Positions 46,101 to 56,800 of a DNA stretch of 64,000 nt are shown here, one piece after another. The notes under the pieces are model-generated. The model was not told the origin of the DNA. It searched no databases and was given only the letters and a program-made list of their open reading frames with translations. How positions within the stretch are numbered: the stretch's first letter is position 1; the number at the start of each line of letters is the position of its first letter. This DNA comes from Sanderia malayensis (taxonomy: Eukaryota; Cnidaria; Scyphozoa; Semaeostomeae; Pelagiidae), in contig RQOL01000618.1 of assembly GCA_013076295.1 (NCBI GenBank), positions 2,852,001 to 2,916,000 of the forward strand, written 5' to 3'. The translations under genes were made by a program, and so were the position numbers.

Positions 46101-46477
46101 GCAGTTGAAATGGCAAAATCGACGATTTTGCGGGCTTGTAAAAACAATTCTACTGGATCAATTTTCATTCTGGAAACGGTTTTATGATCAGTTCGAATAG
46201 GTTTACCATGAAATGTAAAAAAATCATATCACTTTTTTTGATTGCAGTAGGCCTTTAATATTGATTTTGGTCATATGTATGCTTCATTCTGCTTTTACTA
46301 CCAAAGCCTCGTACCTGTGTATAACCAGAACGAGGTCTTCATTGATGTGTCCATGAAATTCGCATTTCAGATGATAACAGAATTGATGATGTTGTGATCA
46401 ATGCTGACGTATCATTGAAACATGAATCTCCAGTGCAGCTCATGCAAGCCGGAGAGAAACGAAGCCATGACAGTTAG
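34178..46477 (+). CDS. RFX1/2/3-type winged-helix transcription factor (730 aa)
   Basis: Nuclear factor binding X-box DNA; in animals RFX1-3 types drive ciliary genes. ATG 34178 follows an in-frame TAG 9 bp upstream. Fourteen exons give 730 residues: 34178-34403, 36228-36324, 41051-41309, 41598-41779, 41865-41978, 42219-42400, 42697-42785, 42945-43039, 43173-43330, 43615-43862, 44007-44090, 44204-44482, 44602-44674, 46371-46477. The N-terminus is rich in Q, S and T. The RFX DNA-binding domain starts at residue 195 ([20 protein letters not shown], then [20 protein letters not shown]). It is followed by the B/C/dimerisation regions ([60 protein letters not shown]). Length and domain order match the RFX1/2/3 subgroup rather than RFX4-8. 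All junctions keep phase. Confidence 0.95.
35055..35270. repeat. Two-copy tandem repeat of about 105-110 bp in RFX intron 1
   Basis: Two units start TTGGTCTAG at 35055 and 35159 and share CCTTTTACCC, GGGGGGAGGGTGA and GCATTGATTTGATAATA. They differ by small indels. No coding capacity. Confidence 0.8.
36325..41050. other. Long RFX intron 2 (4.7 kb)
   Basis: No coding exon found. It contains an X-box-like palindrome at 37422-37434, a 31-bp palindrome at 40150-40180, and a locally GC-rich patch around 39750-39960 (repeated GCGCGCC and CGCGG). Low-complexity AT sequence makes up the rest. Confidence 0.5.
37422..37434. promoter_or_regulatory. X-box-like RFX site (GTTGCCATGCAAC) in an RFX intron
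   Basis: GTTGCCATGCAAC is a perfect inverted repeat of GTTGC/GCAAC around CAT, one base shorter than the common X-box GTTGCCATGGCAAC. RFX proteins bind such sites as dimers. Its place in an intron of an RFX gene suggests autoregulation, which is only an inference. Confidence 0.4.
42057..42150. repeat. Short tandem repeat of about 34 bp in an RFX intron
   Basis: About three imperfect units of TAATAGATCTGCTTGCTGTC and the following bases lie within the intron 41979-42218. The AGATCT core recurs. No other function is visible. Confidence 0.75.
44743..46258. mobile_element. Non-autonomous TTAA-flanked DNA element (about 1.5 kb)
   Basis: The element 44747-46254 is bounded by TTAA at 44743-44746 and 46255-46258. 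Its termini are AGGCCTACTGCAATCAAAAA and the exact inverse (20 bp). A TTAA target is the signature of piggyBac elements, although classical piggyBac ends start CCC, so the family is tentative. The interior has short open frames without recognisable domains. It lies in the last intron of the RFX gene (44675-46370). Confidence 0.8.
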
Positions 46478-47850
46478 ATGCCCATGCGTGCAGAACACAG
46501 ACATGATGGAAATATATTTATTATGATGACAAACGAAAAGGCGTATAGACAAGCATATATCTGGTAACTGCTAACAGTGGTTGTGTCATATGCATGCCTC
46601 GATGCAGAACTGATACTTGTGTAAATATGTTTTTAGAGTTATAGAAATAGAAGTGTTCAGTCAATAGAGTCAACAATGTTATACATTATGGGCGCCAAGA
46701 TACGTTCAGTTGTACAAATATCTGCAGGGATATGATCTGGTTGATGTTCTGTTATCAAACCTATGCAAGGAAAGCAAGACCCAATTATAAACAAAGTAGT
46801 TTGATGTATTACAAACGTAACTATTGACAAGTGTTACTAGCATTTGATACAAATGTCACTGCTACACATAACTTAATGTACAGCTTTGGTTAAAAACAAT
46901 ACAACATTAGGTTGTAATGTAGCATCTTTTGAAGTAATAGCTATCTCTCCTTAAACGTATCAAGATAGATTAATGATACATGACATATGGTGTACTGAAC
47001 AGATATTGTTATACCGGCCTTTAGCTTGTTATTGAACTTTATTAAGATATTCTCACTGGATACAATCAGTAATTGCTTCGTCAATTCACTATCTTTCCGT
47101 TTTACATTTTTGTTGAATAATCTATACGACTATTACTACAATTGTTTCGAAAGAAATTTAAAAAGTAATTTTTCACTTCATTAAGATACAATTTAGTTCA
47201 TATTATTGATCTCTCTATATTATAATCTATTTGATTCAAATTCTGTATTCTTTGTTAATTATTGATGCTTATTAGTCAAATTTATTATCTTAAAATAAGT
47301 TGGTAAGGCATGAATATTATGATGGGAGTTTTTCAAAGTTGTATTTATATTTTCTACTCAGAACACTTTGATCTGCTAAAGTACTCAGTAAAAACTGTAA
47401 TTCAGAAAACAATATAAGTTTTCAAGACGTCTCTGAATCAGAGAAAGTTATTTAGACTGAAAGTATCAGTTCAAGTTAATACTTTATCGCAAGACATTTA
47501 AATTGTTGTACACGAAAATATTATCATTTGTTAAATATTAACGTGAACCTTAGATGTCAGGACCAAAAACTAATTACGTCACGTTGTCATGTCGCCAGCC
47601 TCGCTTGGAATTGAAGATTCGCCATTTTGAATGTTTTTGGCCTGAACAAAAAATGTCAAGTCCACAACATGAAGGAAGTTCCTGGAAGAAATAATATATT
47701 AAATGGAAATAAATTGGTTTATTATCAGCTCTATACAGGAATAAAGCTGTCCAGAAATAAGTAAAAGGTAGAAGAAATGTTCATCTAGTTAAATTATAAA
47801 TCACGTTGCTGTAATCACCGTATCAGAAGGAAAATTGAACCTGTTTCTAG
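46478..47850. other. RFX 3' UTR and intergenic region
   Basis: AT-rich, with no open frame of note. It probably holds the RFX 3' UTR. AATAAA motifs at about 47709 and 47738 are too close to the next gene to be assigned with confidence. No repeats or RNA genes seen. Confidence 0.45.
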
Positions 47851-50800
47851 CAATCTGGCAAAATGATGTCTGATGCCAATATGAAATTACTGAAAATGCC
47901 AGACATGAGAAGCAAGAACGAAGATGAACATCTGACAAATGCACCACCGTCACAATTGCTCCAATTTGGCAAGCCAAAAGATAATTTTAAGTTCTTAAAG
48001 CTACCACATCAGTCTGCAGACAGCATTAAAAGAAAACCAGTGAATCTTGTTCAAATTCCTCTGAAAAGTCAAGCACAGAAAAAGGAAATATCACTGATTA
48101 GATTACCAGCAGCCTCGATTGAATCAGAGTCGGAGCCAAAGGCAAACCTGCCTTTTTTAATCAATGTCAGAGACATCCAATCTGAGAATTTGCCAAAGAA
48201 CCTGGTGAAATTACTGCAAATGCCAAAGGACAGCCAGAGACAAAATGTCCAAATGATCAAGGTTCCAGTTTCAATGAATGATGAAAATCGGTATCAAAAC
48301 TCAAGACTTATTGATGTTCCTGTAAAGGACAAAATACAGCATGTTGATGAAAGATCTATCAAAGAGAAACACGTTGAGTCAGCTGAAAGATATGTGTTAA
48401 GAGAAAATCAAACACAAAAGCATCTTATTAAGGCGGGCCCTGGAATGTTACAGAGTCCACCAAAAAGCGAGGTTATTGACAAACGCAGAAAACATTCAAA
48501 AAGGTAAATTCGTTTATATTCTATTTTTCAAGCTGAGGCTTGATGTTGAAGATGTCCAATGCCACATCTGAAATTTATTCAGTCAGCTAGCAAAGTTGTG
48601 AGTAATATTTGAATGCATGAAAAAATCCAATCCTTTTGACAGAAAAAGGCGAAAGAAAAAGCAGAAATCTGATGAGCCAGTTGCTGAGTTTATCAACATG
48701 GTAAACGAGAATGGTAAAATTGAAAATAAATCAAAGAAAATATCAAAGGAAACCCAAACCACAGCTCACAGAGCAACAAAAAAGAGAAGAAAATCTCGAC
48801 AGAAAGTAAATTTGATGAGCCTTCTTGAACAAGCAGCATTTCTCTTTGATTCAGATGATTCTGAGCAAGATTCAGAGTGTTGTGATCACGAAAATCAATC
48901 TCATCTAGACAAAGAAGAGTTTGAAAGCATTAAACGTAACAGCTTAGCTCAAAAACGACAAAATCGTAACAAAGTATCATCAGTAAATTTCCTACCAAGC
49001 AGTCTGAATGAGAATCCAAAATCTTCAGAGCAGCTGTTGTTAGAAAATTTCCACAAAATTCACCCATTAAACACAGCTAGTTTGATGGAAAATTCAGAAT
49101 TAGGAGATTTTTTGGCGCAAAAAGCAAGTTTTAATGAGACAGATTTGCGCAAAAAGCAACAAGGAGCTGCCACTTCTCATATGAAGATGCAACAAAATGA
49201 AAATGATGTAATGTACCAGGAAAGATTAAGGAAAATAGCAGATAATGGGTGGACAGGCAAGCAGATTACAACAAGCACTTTAGCTGATAAACCAAAGTGT
49301 GCTGCAGGAATTGCTTGGAAAGAAGTAGTTGATTTGTCAAGAGAAAGCGTGGCTGATAAAACAGATGTGCTGCCAAATCAAAAAGACAGTGCGACCATTC
49401 GGAACGTCGACGATGGAAAGGTGGGAAAGAGTAGCAGAGAGCAAATTGTACAAACTGATTTCACGTTTGCAACTGATGCAACGACGCTGCTTTTGAATCA
49501 TAGCGAAAAGGCAGATGAAGTAAAGATGTCTGGTGAATTAGCTCGTGCTGAGGTCGAGCACAGATCGCAGCCGAAACAAAGTGATGGAAATTATCCATGG
49601 GAATATATAGGCAGAGTTAGTTTGCCTGAATTGACTGGCGCTTCAAAGGTTGAGAAAAGAGGAGGCGAGGTTCATGGTGATGCAACAATGAAGTTGTCTG
49701 ATGTTGGAAGGAAGGAATTAACACTCGAAGACGGCGTACAGAGTCACAAAAATAGGAAATTTGAAAATGACAAAACCGATGGTTATAAAGATGGGCCAGA
49801 GCGGATCACACAGGTAAAATAAATAATAATAATGATATATAATATGTAATGAACATTGAATAAGATTTTTGTTTACATCGGCGAAATGGTTTGTTTAATA
49901 AATTGATTAGTTTGCTTGATGCACGAATTGATTTGACCAACGTTTTATAGTGACGTCACTGGTTTGTTTACAGGCTGCTACTGGTGTACATTTTCCATCG
50001 GACATTCTTCTCGACATGAGAATAAATGAAAATCATGTTGAAGCTACGGAAGATCGAAGGAAGAATTCGCAAAGCAACCTTTTGAATGTTGTTGATATTA
50101 GTGCTGAACTTCTGCCACAAGCAGAAAGAGATGATGGATTAAATGATCAGTTTTTGGGTGTTGATAATGAAATTCCAATCGAGAAACTCTCCGAGGATGT
50201 TGAAATTGTTCCATGTTCCTCCTCCCCACTGCCACAAGAAGACGAGTGCTATGCTGTAGAAACATCTCGTAGTAGCATGGGCGAATTGAGACCTCGCAGT
50301 AACAGAAGCGTGGAAGAGGAGAGAGATTTTGATGTGAAAGAAGACAGCAGGATTCAAAGGTATTTTCAATGTTGTCTTTTTTTAATAAACAGAATTCCAC
50401 GGAGAAGGCGCTTATTTAATACAATCGCGATATGATTTCGATGCAAAGGACTACACTGATGTGAAATATGCTTTTTGTATTTGGAGTTTGTTGAGCCGAA
50501 AGTAAATTGTGTTGTAAAGAAATTTGAAATAAGCACATGTTTAGTTTGTTTATTTCAGAAAAGTTGGTCGTATTGGATAATCCATTGTATTTATCGTTTA
50601 TTTAAGACATTAACAGTTGCAATGCGTTGCTCTTTTATTCCAGATCTGACATGAAGTATGGAGTAAATGAACTGGACAAGATTCTGGCTGCTGGCCCGAA
50701 AGATCGAATTAATTGCAAGTTGAGAAATCTCTCCGTTCAACTTAATGCACTGGACGATTTGCATGATCACTTGGAAAAGGAATTGAAGAGCTCTGCTTTG

Positions 50801-53406
50801 GTAAGTGTTCATTAGAAGGCATATCACTGTTTAAACTCACAGATTCAAGCACCTACGCAGTTTTATACTTATTATAGGCTGTACAAAGTTGAAAATAATC
50901 CTTTTTAAAAGAAGTTTTTTTCTTTTGTTAGTTGATGCAAACTGTCGATACATTGCATCATGGATTCTTCGAGCCAGACAAACCACCAACAAGGCCTGAT
51001 AGAAAGACAGAGCAATATTTAAATTATGACGTCACAGCAAGGGTTCCGCCCAACGTGCGGCAGCGTAGAGGTGGGAGGGATAGTGGTTCACCTCGAGAAT
51101 TGACTGCAAGGATATCTGAGGGAGAAACTGCAGAATATTCAGAGAAGCAAAAACATGAAGAAATGGTTGATGAAGATCGAAGGTCGTTGGTTGAGGAAGT
51201 TGATGCATCGTTAGAAAATGAAGATCAAATTGTTGAAGCTGGAAATCGGTGCTCAGAATCTGACGTCATGTCATCTCTCGATCCTGCATCCCTGTCTGCT
51301 GCAACTCATCATTCGAGTAACGATGGTGATGACGATTATGAAGGTGATGAAGGTGATTACCGTAGACAATTGGAAGAAATTCACAACGAGGTAGAAGATG
51401 ATGAGGCAACAATTAAGGAAGAATCTCCTGTCGCTAATCAAGGCGATGAGGTCAGATTGCGATTGATGCAGAAATATCCCAAACTATCTGCGAGACGAGA
51501 AGAAAAAGACAGAATCACAAAAGAACGGTAACGTTCTACTCTTTTTTTTACTTATCATGTTAATCTAAACCAAGCAATTTATATGATTAGTGGTTTGATT
51601 TATTTCAGAGAGATAAGAGAAAAATTGGAAAGTAAAAGAAAAACATTGCAGAATTGGATGAAGAAAAAGAGATTAGAACGATCCAAGATGTACAGAGCTG
51701 AGGTTGACGAAAAACGACAAAAGGAATCACGACCTTTTACTGGTGTTAAAGTAAATTTATTGTTAACATATATAATTGTAACTTTATTGATTCCTGTTGA
51801 TCTTGCACTTTAATTGGTAACTATTATGATGTTGTAAATATTAATGTATGTTGTTAGATTTTCATTTATTTAATAAATATGGTTTTTTGCAGAGCTCTTC
51901 TTCGCCTTTGAAAGAGAAGGATAGTCCAAGCAAGCAGACGAAAATTAAAAAGAAGTAAGTCATTTAATTACCTTATCCATTGCGACGTGTGGTTTGGGTA
52001 AAAGTTTGTTTAATGAGAAACCTAAAACACTGAATAAGCCGACTAAGAAAGGTCATGTACCATTGCTTGGCTTGGCTTGGTGTTAGCTACCTATGTTTTG
52101 GTTTTGATATTTTTCTAGGGTTGTAAAAGAAGAGATGTTTAATGATCGAATGGAAGACGCAAACATCCTTATGAGCGACTTACTTGCTGCCAAATCAAGG
52201 GCTGAGGAAATTGAGAAAACGAAACCATTCATATCGACTCCGTCAATTGATTTGAAGAAAAGAAAAAGGCAGGAAAACACTAAGAAGCGAATAACGAAAG
52301 AACGAAAGCTGACAACAACGCAGAAATTGCAACAAAATTCTAGAGGGGCAAGCACCCATCTTAACGGCATAGGAAATGATACTGCCGAAAGACAGAGGCA
52401 TTACAACGAATTGAAAGAAAATTCGGATCGGAAATGGTTGATTGATAATATTTCACTGAGTTGGAAAGATGCAAGCTTTGGTTTACCGGATTCTGTTGAT
52501 TACCGTACCTTTCCAGTCGGTTCTGGTAGAAACCGGCTGCTTGATAATGAGCACACAAGGGTCAGTCCGCTTCATCTTGATCTTAGTGGATTGTCTGAGG
52601 GAATGACGTCAGATTTACGTGGTGTTGGCGGTGCGCGATCTAGTGCCCGGCATTCAGTTGAGGAAAGAGGAAGAGAATTTGTAACGGAAAAAAGCATGGA
52701 GCAGTATAAGATGAAGAATGCCAGGTTACTGCGCAAATCGCTGCGGGAATACTGCGAAGGCGAGGATTTGTCTCATGAAGATACAAAGCAGCGTGGTGAA
52801 GATAATGATTCTCCTGTTCTTGACTACAGCTTTATGACCACCCTGGATATGACTGAAATGGGGCACGGGTTTGCTGGGGGACATGGCACAAGTCACCAAA
52901 AAGATTCTGGTAGATTTCTGTTATCGAATGACAAGGAAGGACAAGGAATGATCGATGATGAAGATTTGCTGATTCCAGACACAGAGATTCAGGGTGGTGA
53001 ACTGTTAAACGGGAAAGACAAACGACAGAGTAGCTACGATGATGAAAAAGATGTCAATGATATACTGGCTCAGTATGGATTATTGGATAACGATATGCAC
53101 AGGAATGATAAATCAGAGACGTCACAGCTTCTTGTAAGAGTTATTTGCATGCTGTTGTATGCGATTTATTGGTATATTAGGCTGCAAATTCATCAAGCCA
53201 CACGAGGGTGGAAATATGTACCGTCAAAGGGGGGATTCTTTTTTTTACAAGAGATGCAGTGAATAAAAGTTAATTATTGTTTTTTGTAGGCTGAAGCAAA
53301 TCTGATCCTTGAAGGTGCATCCAATGATGAAGATAATCTTTCTACTTCACCAAATCGCAACTCAGTTGATTGGGACGAGGTTGACATGATCCTTAAAATT
53401 AATTAA
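47851..53406 (+). CDS. Large charged coiled-coil protein, unidentified (about 1428 aa)
   Basis: Nine exons in one frame: 47863 (ATG)-48503, 48643-49813, 49974-50359, 50644-50800, 50932-51527, 51609-51750, 51893-51954, 52119-53133, 53290-53406. The frame before the ATG opens at a TAG that also serves as an acceptor (TTTCTAG at 47844-47850), so the gene could extend upstream. The first 150 residues carry a repeated short motif of the form L-[LIV]-x-[LMIV]-P (LLKMP, LKLP, LVQIP, LIRLP, LLQMP, MIKVP). Basic tracts (DRKRRKKKQK), acidic stretches and a long charged helix (REIREKLESKRKTLQNWMKK) follow. No enzymatic domain is visible. The layout recalls large ciliary or centrosomal proteins such as CPLANE1, but I see no diagnostic match. 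Confidence 0.82.
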
Positions 53407-53538
53407 ATCACTTTAAATGCCATAACAAATTACAACACAAAAGTCAACACCTCACCAAGCAATTGTATATAATTATAGAAACATAACTTGTATTATAGAA
53501 TTGTTTTAAGTTTTATTTTTTTAGATATTATTTTGCTC

Positions 53539-53544
53539 AATAAA
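53539..53544 (+). terminator. Polyadenylation signal AATAAA of the coiled-coil gene
   Basis: A canonical AATAAA lies 133 bp after the TAA stop at 53404-53406 and 265 bp before the next gene's ATG. The two transcription units are therefore tightly spaced. Confidence 0.6.
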
Positions 53545-53808
53545 TTGTTACGTCAGGACGAGAAATTTGAGAATTGTGCGTTTTCCTTTGTCCCGGACCA
53601 GCTTAGCCCCCCTCCCAGAGCAGCTTAGCCCCCCTGACGGCTATTTCATTATCGCCTTCATGATTTTGTGGTCTTGATGACACAGCATTTTTAATAAGCA
53701 ACCTGCAATATGTTTATTATGCATAATGAGAATTTCCGACTATACTTCGGAATAAATAAATTAGGCAGCTTGCAATGTTGAGTACGCTGGAGTGAAATAA
53801 AGCATAAA

Positions 53809-56800
53809 ATGGGGTTCTTCAAACAACTTTGGTTGCTGATTTGGAAAAATCTTTCTTTGCGAAGGAGACAATTGGTAAGTAGTGTGAAGAATAAAGTTGT
53901 CAACATTGGCCTAAGGCCTTAACTTAAACCAAAGTAAATCACTTAGGTTTTTTTCGACTAGCATGGGCAAGGAAAAGAACTTGGTATTTGATATAGCAAT
54001 TGCTTATGTGGTCATGTGCAAGTTATTCAACACAAAACTGAAATTAAGGAATAAAACAATGTAAGACTGAAGAAAAAGGTCTTTGCATAGAAATTTTGTG
54101 GAAAACGTTTGTGGAGAGTGGATATATGGGAAGTTGGAAATTGATGATCATAATATTCATATATTTACCTTGTTTTAGTTGAGAAATGGTGTTGAAGCAA
54201 TATGGCCACTTGCGATATTTCTCATTTTGGCAATCGTCAGAACTAGCAAGAAAGTAGAATACAAAAAGCAATGTAAGTACACACAACAAAACTTCCAAAA
54301 TCACAATAAAAACTTTCGCGATCATTACAGATGAGCATATTATTGGCCTACTATAACAGACTACGTCCAACATTTAGATGTGCGAGTATTTTGAATTTAT
54401 TTTGCAGTATTCTTCAAGCCACGGGCAATGCCTTCTGCCGGCGCTTTGCCATTTATGCAATCATTTCTTTGTGATTATGACAATCCTTTTTCCAACAAAA
54501 AGCCTATTGATTTACCAGATTATTCTAATACAAGGTAAGTCTTCCTTGCATGGTATGCTTTCTTGATTTCACCGACAATTTCAATCATTGAAGTATCTCT
54601 TATTGAAAATTATCATTTTCAGTTTCTACAAACTTGCAGAAGACCTCAGCCCAATACTCCAAAACAGAACAAATCTTGAATTAATCTCGAATTTGCAAGA
54701 TGACTACAATAGACTTCTCACATCCCTTCGCGATTTAAGGGCACTCGATCCAACTGGTCTCACAGGCAGTATGTCTAACACAAACTTATTCACATTTTAT
54801 ATTATTGCAATTTTAATGAAGAATTTTTAATCAAAACATCTGTATCAGTCAGAATTTTTTATCTTGGTAATGTTTAAAATACGATCCTGATTTTTGTTTT
54901 GCACTCGACAGATGCAAGTTTGAACCAGATTCTTCGAGATCCAAATATTGTAAGGCAATTCATAAACAATCACACAACATTTAATGAAACATACATTGAT
55001 GCAGTAATGAATGGGAGGATCAACTTCACCCAGGTATTTCAAATTTAAATGCAATTTTCCTTATTCAAACATTTTTAGTCAGCTATCTATTTTAAGTTAA
55101 AGTTTAATAGGGTCATCTTTCATGAATCTATTCTATAGTTATCAATATAACTCTCTTAGGCAATGAACTTTTATCAACAAATAGCTGGGCAGCTTGGCAC
55201 ACTCAACATCATGAAAATACTTGTGAGTATCTAGATGTTAAATTGTGGTATATAATCTTATACAATGCGAGTATCTACCCTTGTACGCTCTTGCCCCACA
55301 AAATGCTGCCTTTATTAGGCCCGTCTACTCTTAATCTTTACATTATTCACTGATCTCAATAAATTGCTGGATTGTACATCTAGTGAACAAAAGTTGAATC
55401 AACCAATATTTATCTGCAAGGCACTGAACTTAACTGTTGTCAGCCCAATGAGAAAAAATTCACAAGATGTTTTCAAACCAACTAGAAACTTAATAGGCAT
55501 AGCTTAACAAATATGAATGGAAGTGAATGCAAATCTACACTCTTCTAGAGCAATCAGAATTTTAATAATGTGGGGCTCTATTCAAAAAAGCCCCTGACAC
55601 TTAAATCAAAACTTGAGACGAATCGGTTAGGGGGCGAAATGGTCTGGGGGCGAATCGTCTCGAAATCCTATAGCCATATTGACATGGGTATACAGTCAAA
55701 TCTGCATAGTTCGAACTCGCGTAATTCGAACTCCTGTAATTCGAACGAAATTCTCCGTCCCTTCAAGGGTCACCAATGAAGCGATTTTTATAAAACAAGC
55801 CTCTATAATTCGTTCATTACGTTTTTAGTTTATATCCTAGCCTTCGCATTTTTCCCGATACTTTTGTTACCTTACACTGTGGTTTGGCTGCCAATTTTAT
55901 ACGCGAAATAAACGAACTGCGCTATCAACGATAGAAAATGAGAAACTTTACTGAAAAATCCCAGTTTATTTTTAAAACGAAGAGTGGGCCTAGCTACTTG
56001 AATTGCTAAAAAAACAACATAAAACTTACAAATTAAAAGTCCTTGGAAATCTTCTCTTTTTGTTGATTACTCACCACCGTCGCGCCACTTTTTCGGGTTC
56101 AATTCAAATTGTAGATCAGGGCCACCACCGTAGTAAATACGTCACTCTAACCCTAACCCTAACCCTAACACCAACCTATACATCAGCCGCTGTGAGTATG
56201 TATACGTCATGCATTCGCCTGCGCAGTAGCCTATATCTGATACTGCGCACGCCCACCTTTTGGCCACTCTAACCCTAACCCTAACCCTAACCCTAACACC
56301 AACCTATACATCAGCCGCTGTGAGTATGTGTACGTCATGGATTCGCCTGCGCAGTAGCCTCTATCTGATACTGCGCACGCCCACCTTTTGGCCACTCTAA
56401 CCCTAACCCTAACCCTAACACCAACCTATACATCAGCCGCTGTGAGTATGTATGCGTCATGGATTCGCCTGCGCACTGGCCTATATCTGATACTGCGCAC
56501 GCCCACCTTTTCGCCACTCTAACCCTAACCCTAACCCCAACCTATATATCAGCCACTGCGAGTATGTATTACGTCGTGGATTTGCCTGCGCAGTGGCCTA
56601 TATCTGATACTGCGCATGCCCACCTTTTCGCCACTCTAACCCTAACCCTAACCCCAACCTATATATCAGCCACTGCGAGTATGTATTACGTCGTGGATTT
56701 CCTGCGCAGTAGCCTATATCTGATACTGCGCACGCCCACCTTTTCGCCACTCTAACCCTAACCCTAACCCCAACCTATATATCAGCCACTGAGAGTATGT

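Noticed and set aside
44743..46258. Host exon in ORFs at 45388-45736
   Set aside because: They lie within the TTAA-flanked element, lack splice support and would break the RFX frame.
47780..47850. X-box before the coiled-coil gene that would mark it as an RFX target
   Set aside because: The only candidate, GTTGCTGTAATCACC, has a poor right half; evidence is too weak.
53570..53650. Short repeat CAGCTTAGCCCCCCT twice
   Set aside because: Only two short copies in a 3' flank; no further structure seen.
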